A stretch of DNA of 41,300 nt from Janthinobacterium sp. UMAB-56 (GTDB lineage: Bacteria; Pseudomonadota; Gammaproteobacteria; Burkholderiales; Burkholderiaceae_D): positions 1 to 41,300 of the forward strand of contig NZ_LT607664.1 in assembly GCF_900095265.1 (NCBI RefSeq). The letters are read 5' to 3'. The notes under the pieces were generated by a model. The model ran no database searches and had not been told where the DNA came from. It worked only from the letters and a program-made list of their open reading frames with translations. Positions 1 to 8,856 of this stretch are shown one piece after another (the stretch's first letter is position 1; each line of letters starts with the position of its first letter). The position numbers and the translations under genes are program-made.

Positions 1-56
1 TAAGACAGCCAAGAAACCAAGCTTTACGGTAGGTTCGATTCCCGCCGTCTCCACCA
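1..56 (+). ncRNA. ssrA: 3' end of tmRNA-like (ssrA) gene, partial
   Basis: The sequence ends in CCGTCTCCACCA after a TTCGATT T-loop flanked by GG and CCCGC, which is the T-arm, acceptor strand and encoded CCA of a tRNA-like domain. The acceptor strand GTCTCC would pair with a 5' GGGGAC start, as in tmRNA, and the bases before the T-arm do not look like an anticodon arm. The T-stem has one apparent A-C mismatch (GTAGG against CCCGC). The 5' part lies outside the window, so a class II tRNA cannot be excluded. A strong terminator follows directly. tmRNA 3' ends are common integration sites for genomic islands, which fits the accessory-looking DNA that follows. Confidence 0.5.
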
Positions 57-60
57 CTGA

Positions 61-110
61 ATAAAAAATAGAGGCCCCCGAGCGCAAGCGACGGGGCCTT
101 TATTTTTTAT
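61..110 (+). terminator. Rho-independent terminator after the tmRNA/tRNA end
   Basis: A near-perfect inverted repeat pairs AAAAAATAGAGGCCCC with GGGGCCTTTATTTTTT around a loop of about 14 nt. It ends in a T-run, starts 5 nt after the encoded CCA, and could work in both directions. Confidence 0.85.
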
Positions 111-161
111 TCGATGCTGCCGATAGCGGGGAATCAAATCCGCGTCCGGCACGGGCGCGGG

Positions 162-229
162 GGTTTTGCGGGACTTCGGCGAGCGCAGCTCGGCGCCGCA
201 AAACCGGGTTGCGCTTGCAAGCGCAACCC
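162..229. repeat. Two adjacent perfect inverted repeats
   Basis: GGTTTTGCGG (162-171) pairs exactly with CCGCAAAACC (196-205), and inside this CGAGC (180-184) pairs with GCTCG (188-192). Directly abutting is a perfect 24-bp palindrome at 206-229 (GGGTTGCGCTTG followed by its reverse complement). There is no T-run after either, so a classical terminator is unlikely. They lie in a 219-bp stretch without a convincing gene, between the terminator at 110 and the hydrolase stop at 330. Confidence 0.6.
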
Positions 230-300
230 TCTCCGATTCTCCTGACTCGCTTTTGCGCCGTAGGCTACTTTCCCAACGACAACATCAGCCGCTCATGCCG

Positions 301-324
301 TGTCCGAATAGCGGACCTGCCCCT
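301..324 (+). repeat. Left copy of imperfect 24-bp direct repeat
   Basis: This 24-bp sequence matches 2874-2897 at 20 of 24 positions. The last 13 bases (CGGACCTGCCCCT) are identical. The two copies bracket the serine hydrolase and the IS3 element. Confidence 0.5.
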
Positions 325-329
325 TCTTG

Positions 330-1526
330 TTACGTAGGCGGCGGCGTATTTGCTACCAGATAATTGGTCCAACCATATTCGCGTGCAATGGCGCGTAGAA
401 CTTCTTCGATCAACTCTTGACCATTGTCACCATTGGTCATCACGATTGCGCCTTGGCCAGTGGACGTATAAGCAAACATCATGTTGCGAAAGCCTGCGTT
501 ACCGCCACCATGATAAAAACTTCTACGTGCATCAGATTTTTCACCGAGGAATAGGCCAAGTCCAAAATCTTCAATTCCTGGCGTCAGCATTTCATTCGTC
601 ATTTTTTGTGACAACACCTTGTTGGATTGACCTGAGGCGCTCTTCTGGATCTCGATGACGAAGCGGGCCAGATCCGAGGGCGTCGTCCACAAGGATGCTG
701 CTGCCATCTCTGGATAACGATGCCATTTCCCGGGAACGTCACGGCCATCAACAAGGTAGGCGCTCGATGCCATAGCCTCCCATCCGGCAGGAAGGACGAA
801 GGAACTTTCTTTCATTCCAATCTTGTCGAGCACGGCATGTTGCATGAACCGGTCAAACGGCTCGCGTGTCGTTTCGGTAATCATGAGCTGAACAATTTCA
901 TAACCACCACCAGAATATTTCCATGCGCTACCAGGTACCACCTCCGCTCGCACAGGATCTGAATTGGCTGGAGCTTTTCCATCGAGCACTTCAAGAAGAG
1001 TGGGCATTGCTTGATCGACAGCATAGCCCTGGAAACCATGCCCTCCGATGCCAGCGGTATGGCTGAGCAGGCCACGCAGTGTAACCTTGCGTTGAGCGGT
1101 AAACTCATTCGTCGGGAGCTTCCATGCTGCCAGACGCAGGTTGACGTCCTCATCAAGCGAAAGCATACCTGCCTGCACAAGGGACATAGCCGCCATTGCT
1201 GTCACTGACTTACTGATGGAGGCAGCCTGGAATCTGGTGTGTTCGTTGACATGGCGAGCGCTGGCAACATCAGCTAAACCGAATCCGCGCGCCCATTCAA
1301 TCGCACCGTTATTGATGACGGCGATACTGATGCCCGGCACCTTCAGTGCAGTCATGCGTTCGGCAAGACGAGCGCCTTGAATTGGTACTCCACCCGCGCT
1401 GCTGGTAGGCAATAAGCCGTTCTCTACTTGCTCAATGCGAGCTTCAATTGCGCTGTCCCGTCGCTGGGCGTAGACGCTGTCAGAAAATGAGATAGCCAGT
1501 GTCGCGATAACGAGCAGTTTTTTCAT
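330..1526 (-). CDS. Secreted serine hydrolase, class C beta-lactamase / S12 family
   Basis: A 398-residue protein of the S12 fold (beta-lactamase class C, D-aminopeptidase, esterase EstB type). It starts at the ATG at 1526 because MKK plus a hydrophobic stretch and VYA makes a signal peptide with cleavage near residue 20, and AGGA precedes it; an in-frame start 24 bp upstream is less likely. Visible catalytic motifs are S103-I-S-K106 (SxxK nucleophile and base), Y204-S-G in the YxN position, and H339-G-G in place of KTG. The HxG and YSG variants suggest a peptidase or esterase rather than a true cephalosporinase, but substrate cannot be read from sequence. The protein should act in the periplasm. 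By eye the gene is richer in A+T than the genes from 3032 onward and it sits beside an IS, so horizontal acquisition is likely. It has no operon partner. Confidence 0.85.
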   Translation of the reverse strand: MKKLLVIATLAISFSDSVYAQRRDSAIEARIEQVENGLLPTSSAGGVPIQGARLAERMTALKVPGISIAVINNGAIEWARGFGLADVASARHVNEHTRFQAASISKSVTAMAAMSLVQAGMLSLDEDVNLRLAAWKLPTNEFTAQRKVTLRGLLSHTAGIGGHGFQGYAVDQAMPTLLEVLDGKAPANSDPVRAEVVPGSAWKYSGGGYEIVQLMITETTREPFDRFMQHAVLDKIGMKESSFVLPAGWEAMASSAYLVDGRDVPGKWHRYPEMAAASLWTTPSDLARFVIEIQKSASGQSNKVLSQKMTNEMLTPGIEDFGLGLFLGEKSDARRSFYHGGGNAGFRNMMFAYTSTGQGAIVMTNGDNGQELIEEVLRAIAREYGWTNYLVANTPPPT

Positions 1527-1627
1527 TGGGTCTGATCCTAGCAAAAGCAAAAGAATGCGCCGAGTGTAAAGTCAAATTAATTGTTTGGCAATTGACCAAG
1601 TCTGTCACTATAGGCTGTGTGTGGTGG

Positions 1628-2838
<1,211 letters not shown>

Positions 2839-2873
2839 CTATCGAGGTGTCCGAGCAAATTAGACCACAGCAG

Positions 2874-2897
2874 TGTGTGAATGCCGGACCTGCCCCT
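2874..2897 (+). repeat. Right copy of imperfect 24-bp direct repeat
   Basis: Matches 301-324 at 20 of 24 positions with an identical 13-bp core. It begins 7 bp outside the right end of the IS3 element, so it is not the target duplication of that IS alone. The remaining bases to 3031 hold no recognisable gene. Confidence 0.5.
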
Positions 2898-3031
2898 CCC
2901 CCTCACATCCTGCCCCAGGCACCGGAAGATGTCGGGTATGAGATACATGACACCCGGAGCAGGCACGCGAACTCCACTCATCGCCTCAACGGCGTACACT
3001 GGCTCCTCGTCCATCAACGCATTGGTCCACC

Positions 3032-4186
3032 GTGAAACTATCGCGCTTTATTACCGGCCATCTGGAGCCGATCCTGGAAGAGTGGGAACTCTTCGCCAGG
3101 TCGCTCCCCATTCCCGGAGCCGCCATCTCGAAAGCAGAATTGCGCGATCATGCAAAGCAGATGCTGCAAACCATCGTGCGCGACATGGACGTCATCGAAA
3201 ACGCGGCGCAGCGAAAAAAGAAATCGACGACGGGCGTCTCGGAGATAGCGGGCAAAGAAACCGCAGCCGCGACGCATGGCTCTCTGCGCCAGCAGATTGG
3301 ATTCACGCTGCCTCAGCTGACGGCGGAATTCCGCGCGATGCGGGCCAGCGTTCTGCGACTGTGGATGGCACAGGTGTCGGTGGCGTCGAAAACGGCAACG
3401 GACGACATCTTGCGCTTTAACGAAGCGATAGACCAGGCACTGCAGGAATCGGCCATACGCTATTCGCAGCAGAGCGACCGCACCCGCAATACCTTTCTCG
3501 CCATCCTCAGCCACGATCTGCGCAGTCCGCTGAGTACGATGACGATGGCAGGCGCACTGCTGAGCAGGCCGAGCGCGAGCCCTTCTTCCACGCTGCAGAT
3601 CGGTGCACGGGTTGCCCGTAGCGCAGCTGCCATGACAACCATGGTGAACGATCTGCTGGAATTCGCCAGGACGCAGCTGGGGGGACGCATGCCCATGTCG
3701 CCCGCCTTGGGCGATCTGGGGGAAATCTGCAAGACGGCCGTCGAGGATGCTTCGGCCGCTCACCCGCAATGCAAGTTTGAACTGAGTACCACGGGCGAAA
3801 TGATCGGCGACTTCGATGCGGCCCGCCTGGCCCAGCTGTTTTCCAATTTGCTCAACAATGCTGCACAATATCGCACCGACGACCAGCCAGTGACCATCAC
3901 GGCCTGCGGCGATGCCGATACGGTGGTGGTGCAAGTGAAGAATTTCGGCCGCCAGATCCCGGATGCCTCGCTGAAGAGTATTTTCGATCCCCTGGTACAG
4001 CTGGCCGTTTCCGACGAACACAAAGCGCCCAATGCAACCAGTATCGGATTGGGTCTGTTTATTGCGCGGGAAATCGCCAGCGCGCACGGCGGCACCATCG
4101 GCGCCGAGTCGAGCCTGGAATGCGGCACGGTGTTTACCGTGCGCCTGCCCAGGCTGTCGCTGAACGAGGGAGCGACAGGCTGCTAA
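3032..4186 (+). CDS. Histidine kinase with RsbRD-like N-terminal domain
   Basis: A 384-residue soluble sensor kinase without membrane segments. Residues 1-150 resemble the RsbRD N-terminal domain found in many proteobacterial kinases (ILEEWE..., ..THG.LR...GF.L.QL..EFRA.RASV..LW). The HisKA dimerisation domain has its phospho-acceptor at H161 in FLAILSHDLRSPLS. The ATPase domain shows the N-box LFSNLLNNAAQY (269-280), a degenerate G1 box (NFGRQIP) and a G2 box SIGLGLFIAREIA. The start is a GTG at 3032 with no clear Shine-Dalgarno; this is the longest sensible frame and begins the conserved domain at once. No response regulator is adjacent, so it is an orphan whose partner must be elsewhere. 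Signal unknown; RsbR-type domains often sense stress. Confidence 0.85.
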   Translation: MKLSRFITGHLEPILEEWELFARSLPIPGAAISKAELRDHAKQMLQTIVRDMDVIENAAQRKKKSTTGVSEIAGKETAAATHGSLRQQIGFTLPQLTAEFRAMRASVLRLWMAQVSVASKTATDDILRFNEAIDQALQESAIRYSQQSDRTRNTFLAILSHDLRSPLSTMTMAGALLSRPSASPSSTLQIGARVARSAAAMTTMVNDLLEFARTQLGGRMPMSPALGDLGEICKTAVEDASAAHPQCKFELSTTGEMIGDFDAARLAQLFSNLLNNAAQYRTDDQPVTITACGDADTVVVQVKNFGRQIPDASLKSIFDPLVQLAVSDEHKAPNATSIGLGLFIAREIASAHGGTIGAESSLECGTVFTVRLPRLSLNEGATGC

Positions 4187-4234
4187 ACGCGCCCCCTCGG
4201 AGAAGACGATTGCCCCTGCCGGGACATGCCCGCC

Positions 4235-4477
4235 CTACCTGCGGCTGAGCGGCACATACTCGCCCGGCAAGCTGGCCGCTTCCAGCGCATCGGCAAAGGC
4301 CAGCAAGAACTTCGCCGGACCATGCTCCGATACCAGCAGGGAGGCGCCCTTGTGGCGCAGCAGTTTCAATACTTCCTGCTGGTGCGCCTGGTATTCCTGC
4401 GCGTGGCCATAGAAGGTCTGATACATCTCCAGCGTTTCCATGGCCTTTGCGGCCAGGATGAATTCGGGTTTGTCCAT
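4235..4477 (-). CDS. Small hypothetical protein (80 aa)
   Basis: A short, helix-rich, soluble protein (MDKPEFILAAKAMETLEMYQ...). No domain was recognised. A strong GAGGAG lies upstream; two ATGs follow in tandem (4480 and 4477) and the second has the better 5-nt spacing. It lies 130 bp downstream of the KaiC-like gene on the same strand, so it may be the last gene of that unit, or have its own promoter in the gap. Confidence 0.6.
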   Translation of the reverse strand: MDKPEFILAAKAMETLEMYQTFYGHAQEYQAHQQEVLKLLRHKGASLLVSEHGPAKFLLAFADALEAASLPGEYVPLSRR

Positions 4478-4607
4478 CATATCTCCTCTTGATCAGCTCG
4501 GAAATCCAGAAGACGCATCAGCCGTCTCCTCCGCGTACAGCCATCCTCTTCGGCATGGCCGCACTTCCATCATACGCCTCTACTCAGCTGTCACCAACAG
4601 CGCACGC

Positions 4608-6053
4608 CTAGGCCCGGTAAGGCTCGCCCGACAGGATGCCCTGATACTGGCTCAGGGTGCTGCCGATCTTAAACCCATCGGCATCGATATCGTAAAAGCG
4701 GATGTCCTTGCTGTGGCCGCTGCCGCGCACCTTCACCACCGAGACCACGCGCTTGAACTGGCCTTCGAGCTCGATGTAGCGCTGCATGATAATGGCGTCG
4801 GCCAGGAAGGCGTTGCCGTAGGAACTGAAGCGCAGCATGGTGTACTGGTCTTCCAGTTCGGCCGTCATCAGCACCGACACGCCCATGTCCGTCAAGGCCG
4901 CCACCAGGCGGTACAGCGATTCGCGGAAATCCTCGCGGAACATGGAAGCGAGCGCCATTTCAAAGCCGGACAGGGAATCGATCACCACGCGCTTGGCCTT
5001 CATGCGCGTGATCATGCTCACCAGGTCATGCAGGACTTCATCGAGCGACAGGTCGAGCGTGCGCGTGTTGATCACGCCGACCTGGCCGGAACTGACGAGT
5101 GCATTCAATTGATAGCTGAGTAGCTGGTTTGGGCTTTTCTCGAAGGCGGCGATCACGCCAGGCTCGCCGCAACGCACGCCTTCCTTGAGAAATTGCGTGG
5201 CCAGCACGGTCTTGCCGGAACCGGACGGGCCCACCAGCAGCAGCGAATAGCCGGCCGGCAAGCCGCCGCCCATCATGGTATCGAGTTCCGGTACGCCCAT
5301 CGACAGGCGCTCATTGCCGGAAATGCTGATCTTTCCTATGCTGCTGGCCTTGAGCACGGCGCGGGAAAAGATTTCCAGCCCATCATCATTGATACGGAAG
5401 GTGTGCACGCCCAGGCTCTGTGACTGGCCGCGCATCTTGACCACCTGGATCTTGCGCACCATGGCATCGCGGTGCACGAGCTGGGACAGCCACAGGATGC
5501 CGTCGGCCACCGTGAACACGGCGCTCGACTCGGCCTCGGGCGCCAGGTATTCGCCGATCAGGAAGGTCGTGGCCAGCCAGCTGGTCATTTGCGCACCCAG
5601 TTGCTGCACGAAATTCTGCAGGCCTGCAGCGCCCGTTTCCATGGCCTTGGCCGACTGCACCACGGAGCGGAAGGAGTCGACAAAAACGAGGCTGGGCGAG
5701 AATGCCTCCACCTCTTCGGCGATGCGCGCCAGCACGCGGTCGAAATCGCCTTCCAGCAAGTCAGCCGACAGATTGACAAATTTGATCGACTTGTTGATCT
5801 TTTCCACATCGAAAAAGGGGAACTGCTGCTGATAGCGCAGCATCTTCAGCGGTGGCTCGCCCAGGACCGTAAAAAACAGCGCCTTACGCTCCGGCGTGGC
5901 GAGGGAAAACATGATCTGGTGCGCCAGCGTCGTCTTGCCGCTGCCTGGCGTGCCCGCCACCAGGTTGAAGGAAAATTCAGGTATTCCGCCGCCCAGCAGT
6001 TCGTCCAGCCCCGGCACGCCAGTGGCCAGGCGGTGGATGGTGACTTTGTTCAT
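4608..6053 (-). CDS. KaiC-like double-domain RecA-fold ATPase
   Basis: A 481-residue protein of two tandem KaiC domains, about residues 1-235 and 240-481. Each has a Walker A motif (GTPGSGKT 34-41, GPSGSGKT 275-282) and a hydrophobic strand ending in Asp-Ser for Walker B (VFVDS, VVIDS). The length fits the KaiC family (about 500). Compared from memory with cyanobacterial KaiC, the CII autophosphorylation Ser-Thr pair is replaced (NAFLADAII at 414-422 where the clock protein has STITDTII-like sequence), and the paired catalytic glutamates appear as GE (65-66) and EK (305-306). It is therefore unlikely to run the classical phosphorylation cycle, and may act as an ATP-driven signalling switch. 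Its start overlaps the stop of the upstream small gene by 4 bp (ATGA), so translation is coupled. No kaiA or kaiB is in the window. Confidence 0.88.
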   Translation of the reverse strand: MNKVTIHRLATGVPGLDELLGGGIPEFSFNLVAGTPGSGKTTLAHQIMFSLATPERKALFFTVLGEPPLKMLRYQQQFPFFDVEKINKSIKFVNLSADLLEGDFDRVLARIAEEVEAFSPSLVFVDSFRSVVQSAKAMETGAAGLQNFVQQLGAQMTSWLATTFLIGEYLAPEAESSAVFTVADGILWLSQLVHRDAMVRKIQVVKMRGQSQSLGVHTFRINDDGLEIFSRAVLKASSIGKISISGNERLSMGVPELDTMMGGGLPAGYSLLLVGPSGSGKTVLATQFLKEGVRCGEPGVIAAFEKSPNQLLSYQLNALVSSGQVGVINTRTLDLSLDEVLHDLVSMITRMKAKRVVIDSLSGFEMALASMFREDFRESLYRLVAALTDMGVSVLMTAELEDQYTMLRFSSYGNAFLADAIIMQRYIELEGQFKRVVSVVKVRGSGHSKDIRFYDIDADGFKIGSTLSQYQGILSGEPYRA

Positions 6054-6466
6054 TCGTTCGGCTCCGTTCCAGCATTATTCACAACGTCATCACCCCAGGC
6101 TCTGAGGAGGATGCTATTCGTTAAGAGTTCGCCAATTAATAAAATAAGGGTATTGATGAAGTGCATCAACATCGCCGTGCTTGCCGCGCAGGCGGCGGTG
6201 TCCGCCTGGCCCTGCAGGCTGGCGCGCAAGGCGGTCATGGCGGCTTCCAGCGCTTGCTGCGGATGGGGCGTCAGCCAGCTGAACTGTTTCTGACTCTGGT
6301 GCAGGCTACGGGCATACATCGACTCCACGCCCCGCTCACCAATGATCTGATTCAATTCAGTGGCCAGCTGCTCCCAAAGGCGAATACTGACGTTTACCAC
6401 CGCTCCTGGTTCGCGTAACAGCGCATGCTCTATCCTTCGCTGCCGCTGTTCATGGACTGTGGCCAT
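6050..6466 (-). CDS. Small conserved protein of the KaiC-like operon
   Basis: About 138 residues, mostly helical, with the stretch RLWEQLATELNQIIGERGVESMYARSLH and a hydrophobic C-terminal region (LMHFINTLILLIGELLTNSILLRAWG). I recall similar small proteins beside KaiC-like and hybrid-kinase genes in other proteobacteria, but know no assigned function. It is not KaiB (no thioredoxin-like fold signature) and has no Hpt histidine motif that I can see. The start at 6466 (MATVHEQ) is preferred because the ATG 33 bp upstream has only an A/T run before it, but neither site is strong. Its stop overlaps the KaiC-like start; the kinase stop is 72 bp upstream. Confidence 0.7.
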   Translation of the reverse strand: MATVHEQRQRRIEHALLREPGAVVNVSIRLWEQLATELNQIIGERGVESMYARSLHQSQKQFSWLTPHPQQALEAAMTALRASLQGQADTAACAASTAMLMHFINTLILLIGELLTNSILLRAWGDDVVNNAGTEPNE

Positions 6467-6538
6467 AATCGGATCTTTTCTCTGCGGTTTTCGGTGCATG
6501 GACCATGTTAAAAAAAAGCATCAGGGCTACTTTGCCCA

Positions 6539-7909
6539 TCAGCGCGGAACCGTTGCCGTGATTATCTTCGACAAAGCGTCGATATTGATGGGTTTTACCA
6601 GGTAATGGTCAAACCCAGCCTCGCCAGCGCGGTCGAACTCGCCAAGCTGGCTGTAGCCGGACGTGGCGACAAAGCATGGCAGCGGCGCCGCCAGGGCCGC
6701 GCGTGCCGCACTGATGACCTGAAAGCCATCCATGCCCGGCAAGCCGATATCGCAAACGATGACATCATAGGGCGCATCGAGCGCAGCACGCAAGCCGCTG
6801 GGGCCATCGTTGCGCACGTCGACATGGTGGCCGTCCTGCGTCAGCAGCAGCGCCAGCATTTCCGCCGCATCGGCATTATCTTCGATCAGCAATATGCGGC
6901 GTGGCAAAAGCTGCGCTTCCCGTTGCAAATCCATGTCCGGAGCAGGCGGCGCCAGCGACGACAAGGGCAGTTGCAAGACAAACTGGCTGCCAAAGCCGAC
7001 CCCGGCGCTGAAGACATCCACGGTTCCGCCATGCAACTGGGTAATGATGCGCACCAGCGACAGGCCGATGCCCAGGCCGCCCTGCGCCCGTTCCAGCGAA
7101 CGGAAACCCTGGGTAAACAGGTCGAAGATGAAAGGCTGAATATCGAGGGCGATGCCGGCGCCATCGTCGCTGACGGCAATTTCCACCATAGTATCGTGGC
7201 GCCGGACAACGATATCGATGTGGCCAAACTCGTGCGTGAATTTGCTGGCATTGATGAGCAAGTTGGCAAACACTTGTGTCAGGCGCACCAGGTCCCCTTC
7301 GATGACCAGGGCTTCCTTCGGCAGGTTCACGCTCAGTACTTGCTGGCGCTGACTGATGCTGGCCTGGCCCACTTCCACAGCAGCGGCGACGATGTCGCTC
7401 AACAGGATGGGCGCCAGCTGCAAGGTGATCTTGCCGCTGCTGACGCGCGAGGCATCGAGCAAATCGTCGATCAGGCGCGCCATATGCGCCACCTGGCGGC
7501 CGATCACGCCATGCACGTGCGCCAGTTGGGGATCGAGGTCGACCTTCTTGGCCAGCAAGTCATTGGCCATCGCCAGCGGCTGCAAGGGATTGCGCAACTC
7601 ATGCGCAAGCATGGCCAGGAATTCCGTCTGGCGCAAGGTCGTCGCCTCGGCGGACGCCTGCATATCCTGCGCACCAAACGTCGCCAGCACCAGGTTTTGA
7701 TTGGCTTCGCGCAACTGGGTGACCAACAGGCCAAAGGCGTCGGATTTATCCTTTTCCTCCACCTGCATCTTGGCCATGCTCAACAGTTGATTGATCGTCT
7801 CGCGCAGCAGCTTGACTTCACGGCCATGCAAGGCATGCAGATTTTGCTCGGACGACAGTTGCTGGGCGGGCACATCCTCAGGATCCGGCGAGAGTGCTGT
7901 GTAACGCAT
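6539..7909 (-). CDS. Hybrid sensor histidine kinase / response regulator
   Basis: A 456-residue soluble hybrid kinase. Residues 20-95 form a coiled-coil lead-in with no recognised sensory domain. HisKA has H103 in FLAMLAHELRNPLQPL; the ATPase domain has an N-box (VFANLLINASKF), G1 (VSDDGAGIAL) and G2 (GGLGIGLSLVRII). A C-terminal receiver (about 338-450) carries the acidic pair ED (343-344), phospho-acceptor D387 in VIVCDIGLPGMDG and K439 in YLVKP. It is first in the order kinase, small protein, KaiC-like ATPase, suggesting that the ATPase and the small protein feed a phosphorelay. No Hpt or DNA-binding output is encoded here. No strong ribosome site precedes the ATG at 7909. Confidence 0.88.
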   Translation of the reverse strand: MRYTALSPDPEDVPAQQLSSEQNLHALHGREVKLLRETINQLLSMAKMQVEEKDKSDAFGLLVTQLREANQNLVLATFGAQDMQASAEATTLRQTEFLAMLAHELRNPLQPLAMANDLLAKKVDLDPQLAHVHGVIGRQVAHMARLIDDLLDASRVSSGKITLQLAPILLSDIVAAAVEVGQASISQRQQVLSVNLPKEALVIEGDLVRLTQVFANLLINASKFTHEFGHIDIVVRRHDTMVEIAVSDDGAGIALDIQPFIFDLFTQGFRSLERAQGGLGIGLSLVRIITQLHGGTVDVFSAGVGFGSQFVLQLPLSSLAPPAPDMDLQREAQLLPRRILLIEDNADAAEMLALLLTQDGHHVDVRNDGPSGLRAALDAPYDVIVCDIGLPGMDGFQVISAARAALAAPLPCFVATSGYSQLGEFDRAGEAGFDHYLVKPINIDALSKIITATVPR

Positions 7910-8072
7910 GGTGACGGTGTACGGCCTGTGGGGGCCGGCCTCAAGGACAACTCTTCGTTACGCGGCGTTCACTCAGGCATCGCCGCGCACGCCAGCTCAA
8001 TTGCTGCATACGATGTATTGCTTACTATCCGAACACGATACTCTATTTACCCTGCGAACTGAAAGCATTAGA

Positions 8073-8309
8073 TTACTTATCGTCAACAGTGCGCAGGGGT
8101 AGCACGTAATTGGCGAGCTGCCAGCCCATGGCCAGGGCCGATTGCTCCGCTTCATGCTGCGTGTCGCGATTTTCCAGATTGGCTTGCCGGACATCCGCAA
8201 AGCCGCATTTGCTCAGCACCAATTGTCCCTGCCAGCACCCTTCGGGCAGTTCGCAGGCGTAGGCCGAAATCAGGAAACCATTGTGGGTAGTAGGGTTCGC
8301 ATAAGACAT
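8073..8309 (-). CDS. Small hypothetical protein (78 aa)
   Basis: A soluble protein, MSYANPTTHNGFLISAYACELPEG..., with no recognised domain. A GGAGG lies 6 nt before the ATG, so translation is credible. It is transcribed alone, 163 bp upstream of the hybrid kinase on the same strand. That gap is more A/T-rich and may hold the kinase promoter, though no hexamer pair was convincing. Confidence 0.6.
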   Translation of the reverse strand: MSYANPTTHNGFLISAYACELPEGCWQGQLVLSKCGFADVRQANLENRDTQHEAEQSALAMGWQLANYVLPLRTVDDK

Positions 8310-8524
8310 GAGGCCTCCGTGGGGTTGCCAGCGTCGCCGTGAACAAAAAACACGGCTATCATTACAGTATAGTCAGACTTAGTGTAAGCGCAATACGGCT
8401 CAAATTTCAGTTAAATCAACTACATACGCATCAGGCTGCCTGTAGGGGGCCGCAAACAGGCAGCCGCGCTCACCAACCTGCCCGCGCATGCCATGCCGGG
8501 CTTTCACCTCGACAACAGACACCC

Positions 8525-8767
8525 ATGACCCCACATTTATCGCTGCACTGCTATCTGCAAGACGCGCCGTCAGACCGGCCGCAACGCTGTTCCGACGTCA
8601 CCCTCCAAGCCGACCCGGCCACCCTGCGCGCCATCGCCCATTTTCTGCTGGCCAGCGCCGACGAGTTTGATCTGGCGCAAGAACGCGCCGGCATGCACGC
8701 CCACCTGCAAGATGCATGGGAAGGCTGGCAAGACGACTTCCCCGACCTGGTCGTAGTGGCAGCCTAG
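8525..8767 (+). CDS. Small acidic hypothetical protein, possibly Imm32-like
   Basis: About 80 residues, acidic and soluble. The pattern LQADPATLRAIAHFLLASAD...HAHLQD...FPDLVVVA recalls the small Imm32-type immunity family (strand, helix, HxH region, terminal hydrophobic strand), but this is from memory and weak. The ATG at 8525 is chosen because the conserved-looking part begins there; upstream codons look non-coding. There is no clear ribosome site and no neighbouring toxin. Confidence 0.5.
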   Translation: MTPHLSLHCYLQDAPSDRPQRCSDVTLQADPATLRAIAHFLLASADEFDLAQERAGMHAHLQDAWEGWQDDFPDLVVVAA

Positions 8768-8856
8768 GGTGGCGGCCCGGCGTGAAGCATCGCCTGGCGC
8801 CCCGGCTGGCGCGCGTCGGGTAACATACGCCACCTTTGCCATACCGAGAACACTTG

